Origin: JAGNEJ01 sp043757865
Lineage (GTDB): Bacteria; Verrucomicrobiota; Verrucomicrobiia; Verrucomicrobiales; V1-33
NCBI GenBank assembly: GCA_043757865.1
Contig: JAYVOP010000073.1
Coordinates: forward strand, 1-8,410
Direction of reading: 5' to 3'
Length of the DNA stretch: 8,410 bases
Position numbers and translations under genes: made by a program. A model generated the notes under the pieces. The model ran no database searches. It had not been told where the DNA came from and saw only the letters and a program-made list of their open reading frames with translations. This document shows, piece by piece, positions 1 to 6,721 of the stretch; within the stretch, counting starts at the first letter, position 1, and each line of letters starts with the position of its first letter.

Positions 1-515
1 AGGAAGGCGATGAGACCAGTGAAGAAGAGGTCTCCACCCAGGGATTTGAAAAGGAACAGATACGTGGGGGGATAGCCGGGCAGGCCAGTAGTTAGGCTCT
101 GCACCCACCCAGCTAGGGTTTTGGCATAGCCGGGGTCTTCTAGCCAGCACCAGCTATTGGTGAGGACATAAAAAAGGAGCGTCCCGATGATGGACGCTCC
201 GAGCAGTTTCAGAGGCGTGAGTTGCTTCCGCGCAATCAGCCCCACGAGGGCAATGGCGACGTAAGCAATGACGAGGACGGCGGAGAAGGCCACGGAAATG
301 GGCTTGCCCAGAAGGTGCAGGCCGACATCTGAGAGAATCTGCGCGAGGACGGGCACCAGCAGACACCATTTCCGGGGAAACATGGCCCCCGAGCAAACGG
401 CCACGGCAGCCAGCGGTGAGAAGTTCCCCAGCACACGCAGCACTTCATTATCCGCAGCCCCAACGGCACAACGGAAAATCACTACGGCTAGAACTAGGAG
501 GGAAGCGGGAAGCAT
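1..515 (-). CDS. DUF6580-like integral membrane protein, C-terminus beyond the window
   Basis: Reading the minus strand from the ATG at 515 gives 171 codons without a stop, running off the left edge. The protein is very hydrophobic, with probable membrane helices near residues 3-20, 34-46, 50-69, 73-95 and 104-120. Its landmarks are N-F-S-P-L-A-A-V-A (31-39), a P-R pair (47-48), Asp63, the T-N-S-W stretch (119-122), Y-P-P-T (148-151) and G-G-D-L-F-F-T-G-L (160-168). From memory of the family, these match the DUF6580 membrane proteins, often labelled putative transport proteins and resembling small-molecule (ECF-S-like) membrane components; no substrate can be named. An in-frame ATG at 557 would add 14 residues; I prefer 515 because the first helix starts right after it, but neither start has a clear Shine-Dalgarno site. 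It is divergent from the gene at 725. Confidence 0.65.
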   Translation of the reverse strand, partial: MLPASLLVLAVVIFRCAVGAADNEVLRVLGNFSPLAAVAVCSGAMFPRKWCLLVPVLAQILSDVGLHLLGKPISVAFSAVLVIAYVAIALVGLIARKQLTPLKLLGASIIGTLLFYVLTNSWCWLEDPGYAKTLAGWVQSLTTGLPGYPPTYLFLFKSLGGDLFFTGLIAF

Positions 516-582
516 GGATGAATAGGCATTGCAGACCAATGAAGAAACCGAGCGCATTATGGCTGGCCTGCAACATTCTGAG

Positions 583-610
583 AATCTAGAAAGCTGGCAG
601 AGCTTGTAAA
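583..610 (-). promoter_or_regulatory. Possible sigma70-type promoter for the DUF6580-like gene
   Basis: On the minus strand TTTACA (610-605) is followed after 16 bases by TAGATT (588-583). Both hexamers are partial matches to TTGACA and TATAAT. Transcription would begin near 576, about 20 bases before the alternative ATG at 557 and about 60 before the ATG at 515. The match is modest and could be chance. Confidence 0.25.
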
Positions 611-712
611 CTACGAATCTGAAAAAGTGCGTCGCAGCAGCCTCGCTCCACCGAGTGCCAACGTAAGCGCGGCTCGACTCAGCCGCCGATTGCCAAAGTC
701 GCGAGCACCGCC

Positions 713-720
713 AAGGTGAG
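713..720 (+). promoter_or_regulatory. Ribosome binding site that decides the start at 725
   Basis: AAGGTGAG lies four bases before the ATG at 725 and is the clearest Shine-Dalgarno-like site in the window. It favours the ATG at 725 over the in-frame GTG at 716, which lies inside the site itself. The ATG start also places Met-Lys directly in front of the signal-peptide hydrophobic core. Confidence 0.6.
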
Positions 721-724
721 CGGC

Positions 725-2716
725 ATGAAATCCACCTTTACTCTCGCCCTAGCCATTGTTTCCCTGCTCGCCTCTGCCGCTTCCGCGCAGGAATGGACGC
801 GCTTTCGGGGGCCTAACGGCTCGGGCGTCAACGCGGCGGCGGCGCATCTACCAGTGAAATTTACCCCAGCAGATTATCGGTGGAATGTGGAGTTAGGCGC
901 GGGCACCTCCTCTCCGGTGCTGTGGGGTGGGAAGCTGTTTGTCACGGCGGAAGGCGCGGAGGAAGGGAATCGCGCAGTGCTCTGTTTTGATGCCCTAACC
1001 GGGACGCAGACTTGGTCCCACACGGATGCTTTCAAGCCGCACGGGCATCACAAATTTAACAACTTCGCCTCGGCCACGCCTGCCGTGGATGCTCAGCATG
1101 TGTATGTTTCCTGGACGAGTGGCGAGGAAATGCATGTGCTGGCACTGACGCACGCGGGAGCCATCGCGTGGGAAGTGAACCTCGGTTTCTTTAAAGAGGA
1201 GCACGGCAGCGGGGCCTCTCCGGTGGTGGTGGGGCAGGTGTTAGTGGTGGCTAAAGATCACAATCAGGACGGGGCCTTTCTCACCGGATTAAATGTCGCG
1301 GATGGCAAGACGCTGTGGAAGCTGCCGCGCAAAACTGCGCGCAGTGCCTTCAGCACGCCGTTGGTGGTGGAGGAAGTGAAAGGCCAGCCCGCGGTCATCT
1401 TTACTAGCAACCCTAACGCGCTGACTGCCGTGGACCCGAAGACGGGCAAGATCCTCTGGAATCAAGACTACACAGAGACCACGGAGTTCCGGGCGGTGGG
1501 CTCCGCAGCTTATGCAGATGGCGTGTATTTCACCAACGTGGGCCAGGGCACCAGTGGCCGTAGTGGCGCGGCGGTCAAGGTCAACAATGGCAAGCCCGTG
1601 ACCGCCTGGGAGCTACCGAAGGCGATGCCCTATGTGCCCACCCCGTTGGCGTTAGGCGGGTATTTCTATGTGCTCAATGATGGTGGCATCCTGACCTGTT
1701 TAAAAGCCAGCACTGGCAAGGTCATCTACAGTGAACGCGTGGCGGAGAATGCCTACAGCTCACCCGTCTGTGGCGGTCAGCAGATCTATTGCATCAGTCG
1801 CACGGGCAAAGTGGTGGCGGTGCAGGCGGGGGAGAAATTTCAAATTTTAGGGGAAAGCCAGTTAGGGGAGCCTTGTGAATCCACGCCAGCCATTGCGGGC
1901 GGCATGTTGTTTATCCGCACTGCCAAGCACCTCATCGCGCTGGGCGGGCCGAAGCCCGCTGCCAGCAATGAATACCAAGGCCGGGGCGTGAAGGTGAGCC
2001 TGCTGGCAGAGGCGCAGAGCGTGCAGCCGGGGCAACCATTTACCGTGGGCTTCCGCCTGGAGCATGGTGCGGGTTGGCACACTTACTGGAAGAATCCCGG
2101 CCTAGCCGGAGTGCCCTTTGAAGTGCAATGGGCGCTGCCAGATGGCTGGCACGCAGAGCCGATGCAATACGCCCCGCCGGACAAGGTGATGATGGCCAGC
2201 ATCCACACCCATGGCTATGAACGGGATGTCCTGCATCTGGTGCAGATCACCCCCGCCGCAGATGCGCGTGCCGGAGAAATGACGCTGCGGGCCAAGGCGC
2301 ATTGGCTCTGCTGTTCGACGACGTGCCAGTTAGGCAATTGTGAACTAGCGCTGGCGGTCCCGGTGCGCGCAGCCCCGCCGATGGCTGATCCCAGCGTGGC
2401 CGCAGCATTTACCGCAGCGCGGGCGGCATTTCCTGCGGCCACTCCGCACTGGCAGTGCCTAGCCCAGCGCGTGGGTAAAGAAATCGTCCTCACCTGCACG
2501 GGAGCCGATCTCCCCGCCGTGGCGGATGCGCCGATGTTTTTTTCTGATAACAAACTGATCTGTTCCGATCCCACGCAACAATGGGCGCGGCAACAGGACA
2601 TCCTAACCGCTCATTTACCCCTGGCAGATTACGCCCCCGTTGGCCTCACCCAGCTCAGCGGCCTGCTCTACAGCGCAGGCCACTACACCACGCTGGACGT
2701 GCCCGTAACGCAGTGA
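725..2716 (+). CDS. Secreted PQQ-like beta-propeller protein fused to a DsbD-alpha-like redox domain
   Basis: The 663-residue product begins with a signal peptide (1-21, A-S-A before Gln22), so it acts outside the cytoplasm. Residues about 24-408 form a PQQ-type/BamB-like beta-propeller: it opens with W-T-R-F-R-G-P-N-G-S-G-V and repeats blades such as 'A-L-T-G-T-Q-T-W', 'V-A-D-G-K-T-L-W' and 'P-K-T-G-K-I-L-W'. Residues about 421-547 match the N-terminal (alpha) domain of DsbD/ScsB-type thiol-disulfide proteins: G-W-H-T-Y-W-K-N-P-G near 450, then W-L-C-C-S-T-T-C-Q-L-G near 527-537. In that family the two cysteines of W-L-x-C-x3-C are the redox pair, here Cys530 and Cys534; Cys529 and Cys539 are extra. 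The membrane (beta) and thioredoxin (gamma) domains of full DsbD are absent, so the electron donor is unknown. The propeller contains no obvious PQQ-dehydrogenase active-site signature that I can identify; a scaffold role is possible. It heads a tight gene run. Confidence 0.85.
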   Translation: MKSTFTLALAIVSLLASAASAQEWTRFRGPNGSGVNAAAAHLPVKFTPADYRWNVELGAGTSSPVLWGGKLFVTAEGAEEGNRAVLCFDALTGTQTWSHTDAFKPHGHHKFNNFASATPAVDAQHVYVSWTSGEEMHVLALTHAGAIAWEVNLGFFKEEHGSGASPVVVGQVLVVAKDHNQDGAFLTGLNVADGKTLWKLPRKTARSAFSTPLVVEEVKGQPAVIFTSNPNALTAVDPKTGKILWNQDYTETTEFRAVGSAAYADGVYFTNVGQGTSGRSGAAVKVNNGKPVTAWELPKAMPYVPTPLALGGYFYVLNDGGILTCLKASTGKVIYSERVAENAYSSPVCGGQQIYCISRTGKVVAVQAGEKFQILGESQLGEPCESTPAIAGGMLFIRTAKHLIALGGPKPAASNEYQGRGVKVSLLAEAQSVQPGQPFTVGFRLEHGAGWHTYWKNPGLAGVPFEVQWALPDGWHAEPMQYAPPDKVMMASIHTHGYERDVLHLVQITPAADARAGEMTLRAKAHWLCCSTTCQLGNCELALAVPVRAAPPMADPSVAAAFTAARAAFPAATPHWQCLAQRVGKEIVLTCTGADLPAVADAPMFFSDNKLICSDPTQQWARQQDILTAHLPLADYAPVGLTQLSGLLYSAGHYTTLDVPVTQ

Positions 2717-2725
2717 ACCCCTTGT

Positions 2726-3130
2726 ATGATTAGCCGAGGCCACATCCGCGCGGTGCTGGAGCGCATGACGCTGCTAGGGCTCCTGCCGGAAGACCTGGAG
2801 GAGACGTTTATCCGTGGCTCTGGGGCTGGTGGACAGAAGATTAATAAGACCTCCTCCACCGTCGTGCTGCGCCACGTGCCCAGCGGGCTGGAAGTCCGCT
2901 GCCAAAAGGAACGCAGCCGCACCCAGAACCGTTTTCACGCCCGCGAGGAACTGTGTGCTAAGCTCGAACAACAACGCCACCGCCAGCAGCTCGCCAGTGC
3001 CGCCGCCATCGCCAAACAACGCGCCCTAACACGGAAACGCTCCGCCAATCAGAAGCGCAAGATCGTGGAGCAAAAACGCCAACGTGGCGTGGTAAAAAAA
3101 CTCCGCCACCGCCCTGGACGCGATGATTAA
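2726..3130 (+). CDS. Stand-alone GGQ-domain release-factor-like protein, probable ribosome rescue factor
   Basis: The 134-residue product is a single class-I release-factor catalytic domain. The segment F-I-R-G-S-G-A-G-G-Q-K-I-N-K-T-S-S (28-44) holds the GGQ tripeptide at 35-37, whose Gln promotes hydrolysis of peptidyl-tRNA in this family, followed by V-V-L-R-H-V-P-S-G-L-E-V and N-R-F-H-A-R-E-E-L. The codon-recognition domain of RF1/RF2 is absent. From about residue 99 the chain is rich in Arg and Lys (K-R-S-A-N-Q-K-R-K and onward), like the basic tails that ArfB (YaeJ) and mitochondrial mtRF-R (C12orf65) use on stalled ribosomes. I infer release of nascent chains from stalled ribosomes in the cytoplasm. 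It starts 9 bases after the upstream stop with no Shine-Dalgarno site, suggesting coupling. Whether it is closer to ArfB or to the mtRF-R type cannot be settled here. Confidence 0.85.
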   Translation: MISRGHIRAVLERMTLLGLLPEDLEETFIRGSGAGGQKINKTSSTVVLRHVPSGLEVRCQKERSRTQNRFHAREELCAKLEQQRHRQQLASAAAIAKQRALTRKRSANQKRKIVEQKRQRGVVKKLRHRPGRDD

Positions 3131-3133
3131 TTG

Positions 3134-3619
3134 ATGAAACTCCCCCACCCTAACTCACCTCGCGCCCCCAAGCTCACGCCCACCCAGCGGCTCGTCCTCA
3201 CGCTGTGGACGTTGATCGTGGCCGTGGTCTGCCTGATTTTTTTCCGTCGCTTCGGCCCGCGCGTTTTCATGCTGATGATGGTGGTAGGGCCATTGATCGG
3301 TGGAGTGCTTTTCGGGCTGCGCATGTTAGATAAATTAGATGGTTGGGCGAAGCTGCTGGGGCTGGTGCCCGCTGAGCCGCCACCACCTGGGCCTTCGGGC
3401 ACGGAGCAGTATGCGGCCTTCGTGGAATTTCTACGCAGCCATGAAGAGCGTGGAGAGTTTGCGTTAGGAGAGTTGCAGCGGTATTGCCGGGAGCGCGTGT
3501 TGACCTTTGCCAAGCTGCATCCGCTGGGATTGCAGAAGGGCTGGTATCGGGAGATGGGCAGCACCTTCGTGCTCACTAGCACGGGCATGGAAATGCTAGC
3601 CGCCAGTCGGAAATCGTAA
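3134..3619 (+). CDS. Uncharacterised small membrane protein with a soluble C-terminal domain
   Basis: I do not recognise this family. The 161-residue product has a Pro-rich, basic N-terminus, two probable membrane helices (about 20-37, L-V-L-T-L-W-T-L-I-V-A-V-V-C-L-I-F-F, and about 43-63), a short proline-rich linker (79-87, P-A-E-P-P-P-P-G-P) and a soluble C-terminal part of about 70 residues. That part has an alternating helical pattern (Q-Y-A-A-F-V-E-F-L-R; G-E-F-A-L-G-E-L-Q-R-Y-C-R-E-R) and ends with L-T-S-T-G-M-E-M-L, reminiscent of a small winged-helix or swirm-like fold, but that is only an impression. The ATG at 3134 lies three bases after the stop of the rescue-factor gene; a TTG at 3131 is the only alternative nearby. 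The tight spacing implies co-transcription and perhaps translational coupling. Confidence 0.75.
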   Translation: MKLPHPNSPRAPKLTPTQRLVLTLWTLIVAVVCLIFFRRFGPRVFMLMMVVGPLIGGVLFGLRMLDKLDGWAKLLGLVPAEPPPPGPSGTEQYAAFVEFLRSHEERGEFALGELQRYCRERVLTFAKLHPLGLQKGWYREMGSTFVLTSTGMEMLAASRKS

Positions 3620-3662
3620 GATTGGACTAGCGCGCGCGCAGAGCTTCGCTAAGTGCCAAGAC

Positions 3663-4898
3663 ATGAGCGATAAATTTTACGAAGTCCCCGGCAGCATCAT
3701 GGCCCCCCAAGGCTATACCTGTAACGCCGTGGCTTGTGGCATCAAAGATCCCCGCAAGCTGCGCCTGGATCTGGCGCTGCTCTACTCCCAGCATCCCACC
3801 GTGACCGCCGGGACCTTTACCACGAATCAAGTCAAAGCCGCACCCGTGCGGCTGTGCCAGAAACATCTGCGCGGGAACGACATCCGCGCCATCATCGTGA
3901 ACAGTGGAAATGCCAATGCCTGCACGGGACCGCGCGGCATCCAGGACGCCCGCAGCATGGCGGAGGCCGCCGCCACCGAGCTAGGGCTCAAGCCTGCGCA
4001 AGTCCTCATGGGTAGCACCGGCATCATCGGCCTGCCCATGCCGATGGAACGCCTGCTGCCGCACGTGCCTAGCCTAGCCCAGGGACTTGCGAGCACGCAG
4101 GACGAGGCCTTTGCCCGCGCCATCATGACAAGCGATACCAAGCCCAAGGCCTATGCCGTGGAAATGCTGCTGGGGAGTAAGAAAGTGCGCATCGGAGCCG
4201 TGGCCAAGGGCGCAGGCATGATCTGCCCGAACATGGCCACCATGCTCTGCTATGTGACCACGGATGCCAACATCGGCCTATCCGACTTGAAACGCGCCAC
4301 CCAACGCGCGGTGGATCGCTCCTTTAACCGCATTTCCATCGATGGTGATACCAGCACGAATGATACCGTGATCGTGATGGCCAATGGAGCTTCTGGGCAG
4401 CGTCAGCTAGCCGCACAGAGCCCGTCCATGCAGACGTTCTGCGAGGCCCTGGAGCATGTGCTCCTAACCATGGCTAAAATGATCGTGCGGGATGGCGAGC
4501 GGGTGACGAAATTTGTCGAAGTCCACGTGGCAAATGCCGCCACCCAAACCGATGCCCGCCGCGTGGCGGAGGCCGTGGCCAATTCCCTCCTGGTGAAATG
4601 CTCCTGGAATGGGGGCGATCCTAACTGGGGTCGGATCATGCACGCCATTGGTTATTCCGGTGCGAAAATCCGCGAGCAAGACATCGACATTTATTTCGAT
4701 GGCCTGCTGGCCACCAGCCATGGCCTAGCCGCCGAGACGCCCATCGAAAAACTCCGAGCCGTGGCCGCCCGCCCCGAGTTCCGCATCTGCATCGATCTCA
4801 ACCGGGGCAAATCCGAATATTGCGTCTATACCAGTGATCTCTCGCAAGAGTATGTGGACTTCAATACCTCCGAGTACATGGCTCCCGTCCCCAGTTAG
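3663..4898 (+). CDS. argJ: ArgJ, glutamate N-acetyltransferase / amino-acid N-acetyltransferase
   Basis: This enzyme transfers the acetyl group of N-acetylornithine to glutamate in the cyclic arginine pathway; bifunctional forms also make N-acetylglutamate from acetyl-CoA. The 411-residue length is typical. Family landmarks are present: N-S-G-N-A-N-A-C-T-G (80-89), the S-T-G-I-I-G oxyanion region (118-123), and K-G-A-G-M-I-C-P-N-M-A-T-M-L (182-195). In the family the precursor cleaves itself at the Ala-Thr bond, here 192/193, making Thr193 the nucleophile of the beta chain. S-F-N-R-I-S-I-D-G-D-T-S-T-N-D-T (220-235), N-W-G-R-I-M and the C-terminal T-S-D-L-S-Q-E-Y-V-D-F-N-T-S-E-Y are also typical. 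Cys188 replaces the Ala more usual in G-M-I-A-P-N-M-A-T; all key residues are intact. Other arg genes are not nearby. The ATG at 3663 lies 43 bases after the previous gene with no clear Shine-Dalgarno site. Mono- versus bifunctionality cannot be told from sequence. Confidence 0.96.
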   Translation: MSDKFYEVPGSIMAPQGYTCNAVACGIKDPRKLRLDLALLYSQHPTVTAGTFTTNQVKAAPVRLCQKHLRGNDIRAIIVNSGNANACTGPRGIQDARSMAEAAATELGLKPAQVLMGSTGIIGLPMPMERLLPHVPSLAQGLASTQDEAFARAIMTSDTKPKAYAVEMLLGSKKVRIGAVAKGAGMICPNMATMLCYVTTDANIGLSDLKRATQRAVDRSFNRISIDGDTSTNDTVIVMANGASGQRQLAAQSPSMQTFCEALEHVLLTMAKMIVRDGERVTKFVEVHVANAATQTDARRVAEAVANSLLVKCSWNGGDPNWGRIMHAIGYSGAKIREQDIDIYFDGLLATSHGLAAETPIEKLRAVAARPEFRICIDLNRGKSEYCVYTSDLSQEYVDFNTSEYMAPVPS

Positions 4899-5398
4899 AG
4901 CCCCGGCGGATGGCGCACTTTAAATCCGCTGAGCCCCCGTGGCAGCGTGCTCCAGCGCGGCCCGGTGTCTGCATTGCCGCCATTACTGGTGTCCAGTCGC
5001 AGGTTACACACGCTCATAAAGACATGCCCGTTCTTGGCGTAAATGGAGATCCATTTCCCCGGCCCGCCATCGCCATAACTGCGGAAGGCCTTAGAGGCCA
5101 ACGCCCCGTGCATCAAGCCACAGGAACGCAACACATACGACACCGACCCCGAGCAATCCAGCCCCATGCAAGGACTCCCGTGGCCGCCGCCATATTGATA
5201 GGGCGCATTTTGGATCGCATTGCCGGCCGTCATCGCCCGCAATACCAGGGCCGGAGCGCTGCGGGGGGCCTGCGCATAACCGCCTGCTAACGCAGCCGCT
5301 GGCCCATGGTAACACTGCGCAGAACTGCGATAGCTAGAACAGCTCACACCCGCTAGGGCTAGCACCAAAGAGAGACTAACACGGAGAAATGAAATCAT
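4895..5398 (-). CDS. NlpC/P60-like (C40-type) cell-wall peptidase, secreted or lipoprotein
   Basis: The 167-residue product starts at the ATG at 5398 (an in-frame GTG at 5407 is less likely). An N-terminal hydrophobic segment (1-19) leads to Cys20 in A-G-V-S-C-S-S, a lipobox-like site that is not ideal because Gly sits at -3. The catalytic domain contains the NlpC/P60 signature: Y-Q-Y-G-G-G-H-G (68-75), G-L-D-C-S-G-S-V (79-86) with nucleophile Cys82, and N-G-H-V-F-M (123-128) with His125. The ending L-R-L-D-T-S (133-138), G-P-R-W (146-149) and G-F-K-V-R-H-P matches a compact C40-like group I recall from other bacteria. Such enzymes usually cut peptide bonds in the peptidoglycan stem; the exact bond here is unknown. 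Its stop (TAA, 4897-4895) overlaps the argJ stop tail-to-tail, and it diverges from the lipoprotein gene at 5505. Confidence 0.8.
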   Translation of the reverse strand: MISFLRVSLSLVLALAGVSCSSYRSSAQCYHGPAAALAGGYAQAPRSAPALVLRAMTAGNAIQNAPYQYGGGHGSPCMGLDCSGSVSYVLRSCGLMHGALASKAFRSYGDGGPGKWISIYAKNGHVFMSVCNLRLDTSNGGNADTGPRWSTLPRGLSGFKVRHPPGL

Positions 5399-5465
5399 GC
5401 CGCCCACACTGCACAGGGATGCCTAGCCGGAAACTGGAAATTTCTCCCCTACCCCTGCGCCTGCA

Positions 5466-5495
5466 TTGACAGCCCCAGCCTCCCCAGCCTATGAC
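5466..5495 (+). promoter_or_regulatory. Possible promoter giving a near-leaderless lipoprotein mRNA
   Basis: TTGACA (5466-5471), a perfect -35 match, is followed after 18 bases by TATGAC (5490-5495), a four-of-six match to TATAAT. Transcription would begin near 5502, leaving only about three bases before the ATG at 5505. The site lies in the 106-base divergent gap with the peptidase gene. No Shine-Dalgarno site precedes 5505, which fits but does not prove leaderless translation. Confidence 0.35.
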
Positions 5496-5504
5496 TCCCA
5501 CCCT

Positions 5505-6092
5505 ATGCACCGATCTCTCCTCGCCCTCCTGGGCCTTAGCTTCCTTACCTCCTGCGCCTCCTCAGACCAGTTCCCCGCAGAGACTTCCGCACCCGTCACT
5601 CATGAGGTCCACGGCCTGGGAGATCACAACGTGCAGGTGGGCGAATTCAAAGACGCGCGCGGCGGCCTGCCCGCCAACTTCCTGGGCCAGATCCAGCCTG
5701 CCGATTCCACTAGCGAACGTCAGAAAATCGAGACTAGCCAAACCGTGGAGGACATCGTGACCAGTACCTTCCGCAGTGGCTTACAGAAACGCGATATGCT
5801 GGCTAGCAAGAACCCAGCAGAGTGGACCTTGAGTGGCGAGATCACAGAATTTACCTGCAATCAAGCCGTCCGCGCGGGCGCGACCGTGGACATCCGCGTG
5901 CGCCTAACCAAGACTGGCAGCGCCACCGCCGCCTTCACGCACTCCTTTACAGCCGAACAAACTGCTGCCGTCGGCCCCGGCAACCAACTCCTCACTGGCT
6001 TGGCTAAACGCACTTTGGAAGAAGTCGTCAACCGCGCCCTGGATCACTTGGAACTCCGCCAAGTCATGCAAGAACAAGCCACCATTCACTAG
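5505..6092 (+). CDS. Uncharacterised lipoprotein, loosely YajG-like
   Basis: The 195-residue product has a clean lipoprotein signal: M-H-R, a hydrophobic stretch, then L-T-S-C (14-17) with Cys17 as the predicted lipidated residue, so it is probably anchored in the outer membrane facing the periplasm. The mature part begins with a low-complexity linker, then a domain with V-G-E-F-K-D-A-R-G-G (45-54), V-E-D-I-V-T-S-T-F-R-S-G-L (81-93), E-W-T-L-S-G-E-I-T-E-F (106-116) and V-D-I-R-V-R-L-T-K (128-136). The pattern of a beta strand, a helix ending '-L-x-x-x-x-M', then two strands resembles YajG and ABC-transport auxiliary lipoproteins, but I cannot confirm homology. An upstream TTG at 5466 would extend the frame by 13 residues but spoil the signal peptide, so the ATG at 5505 is preferred. 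The next gene starts three bases after its stop. Confidence 0.75.
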   Translation: MHRSLLALLGLSFLTSCASSDQFPAETSAPVTHEVHGLGDHNVQVGEFKDARGGLPANFLGQIQPADSTSERQKIETSQTVEDIVTSTFRSGLQKRDMLASKNPAEWTLSGEITEFTCNQAVRAGATVDIRVRLTKTGSATAAFTHSFTAEQTAAVGPGNQLLTGLAKRTLEEVVNRALDHLELRQVMQEQATIH

Positions 6093-6095
6093 CCC

Positions 6096-6404
6096 ATGAA
6101 CCTCCTCACTAAAGCCCTGGAAGCCAAACTTAACTCCGCTGGTCTGGACTGGCTGAAACTCCAATCCATCCAACTCCGCCCCAAGGAAAAGCGCCTCTCC
6201 GCCGAACTCCTCCTCGAAGGCGAGCCGACCCCGGTCAGTGTCACCCTCTACTATGCCATCGAGGGCGAGGTCTTGAAAATCATCAACCTGCAAACCTCCA
6301 AGGTCTGGCTCACGGAGGTCCTGAGCCTCGTGCTAGCCAAAAGCGCAGGCGCAGTGGAACTGCCAGGGGGACTCAAAGGACGGCTCATAAAGTTCTTCCT
6401 CTGA
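6096..6404 (+). CDS. Uncharacterised 102-residue protein, second gene of the lipoprotein pair
   Basis: I do not recognise this family. The product is a small soluble protein without a signal peptide or membrane helix. It appears to fold as an N-terminal helix (L-L-T-K-A-L-E-A-K-L-N), then several strands (L-K-L-Q-S-I-Q-L; R-L-S-A-E-L-L-L-E; V-S-V-T-L-Y-Y-A-I; E-V-L-K-I-I-N-L-Q-T-S) and a C-terminal helix (W-L-T-E-V-L-S-L-V-L-A-K-S). The alternation of amphipathic strands resembles a small beta sheet of a lipid- or ligand-binding kind, but this is only an impression. The ATG at 6096 follows the lipoprotein stop by three bases, so the two genes are almost certainly co-transcribed and possibly translationally coupled. 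Codon use is like its neighbours, which supports real coding. The gene marks the end of the dense coding region. Confidence 0.7.
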   Translation: MNLLTKALEAKLNSAGLDWLKLQSIQLRPKEKRLSAELLLEGEPTPVSVTLYYAIEGEVLKIINLQTSKVWLTEVLSLVLAKSAGAVELPGGLKGRLIKFFL

Positions 6405-6530
6405 GCAGCCAATTATTGCATTACTAACGCATCATTGAACCAAGCGATTACCTGCGCATAGCGGATGGTAAAAATAAAATAAAAAATCTCGGAAAATTTT
6501 TGACAACTCTGCTCGACTGTGACAGTATCG
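6405..6530. other. AT-rich gap downstream of the lipoprotein pair, with a -35-like element
   Basis: No gene is seen. The stretch 6467-6500 is strikingly rich in A and T compared with the rest of the window. A perfect TTGACA lies at 6500-6505 on the plus strand, but the -10 region at the right distance (CAGTAT at 6523-6528) matches TATAAT at only three positions. It could be the promoter of the structured segment that follows, but the evidence is weak. I see no intrinsic terminator for the upstream operon here. Confidence 0.35.
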
Positions 6531-6587
6531 CCACCCCGTCAAATAACCCATTCCATGAACTCTTATTGGCAAATAGCACCCTCCATC

Positions 6588-6621
6588 CCCTCGCGAACGA
6601 CGACCGTCGCCCTCGCGAACG
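6588..6621. repeat. Two 12-base direct repeats, CCCTCGCGAACG, 22 bases apart
   Basis: The identical 12-mer CCCTCGCGAACG occurs at 6588-6599 and again at 6610-6621. Each copy contains the palindrome TCGCGA. The 22-base period is about two helical turns, so both copies would face the same side of the DNA, as tandem protein-binding sites often do. Nothing in the window names a regulator for them. Confidence 0.6.
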
Positions 6622-6721
6622 GGATCTATGTGGGGACCATGTTGAGAATGCCCGCGGTCTCCCCGGAACCTCTGCATCGACTTGAGAGTAATTCCATTCC
6701 AGCCAATTTTACCGGGCTAGG

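Noticed and set aside
2814..3029. 71-codon plus-strand frame inside the rescue-factor gene
   Set aside because: Overlaps the GGQ-domain gene in another frame; Pro/Ala/Ser-rich composition typical of out-of-frame GC-rich reading.
4910..5290. Plus-strand 126-codon open frame
   Set aside because: It is antisense to the peptidase gene, which has clear NlpC/P60 motifs and a signal sequence; the plus frame has no recognisable features.
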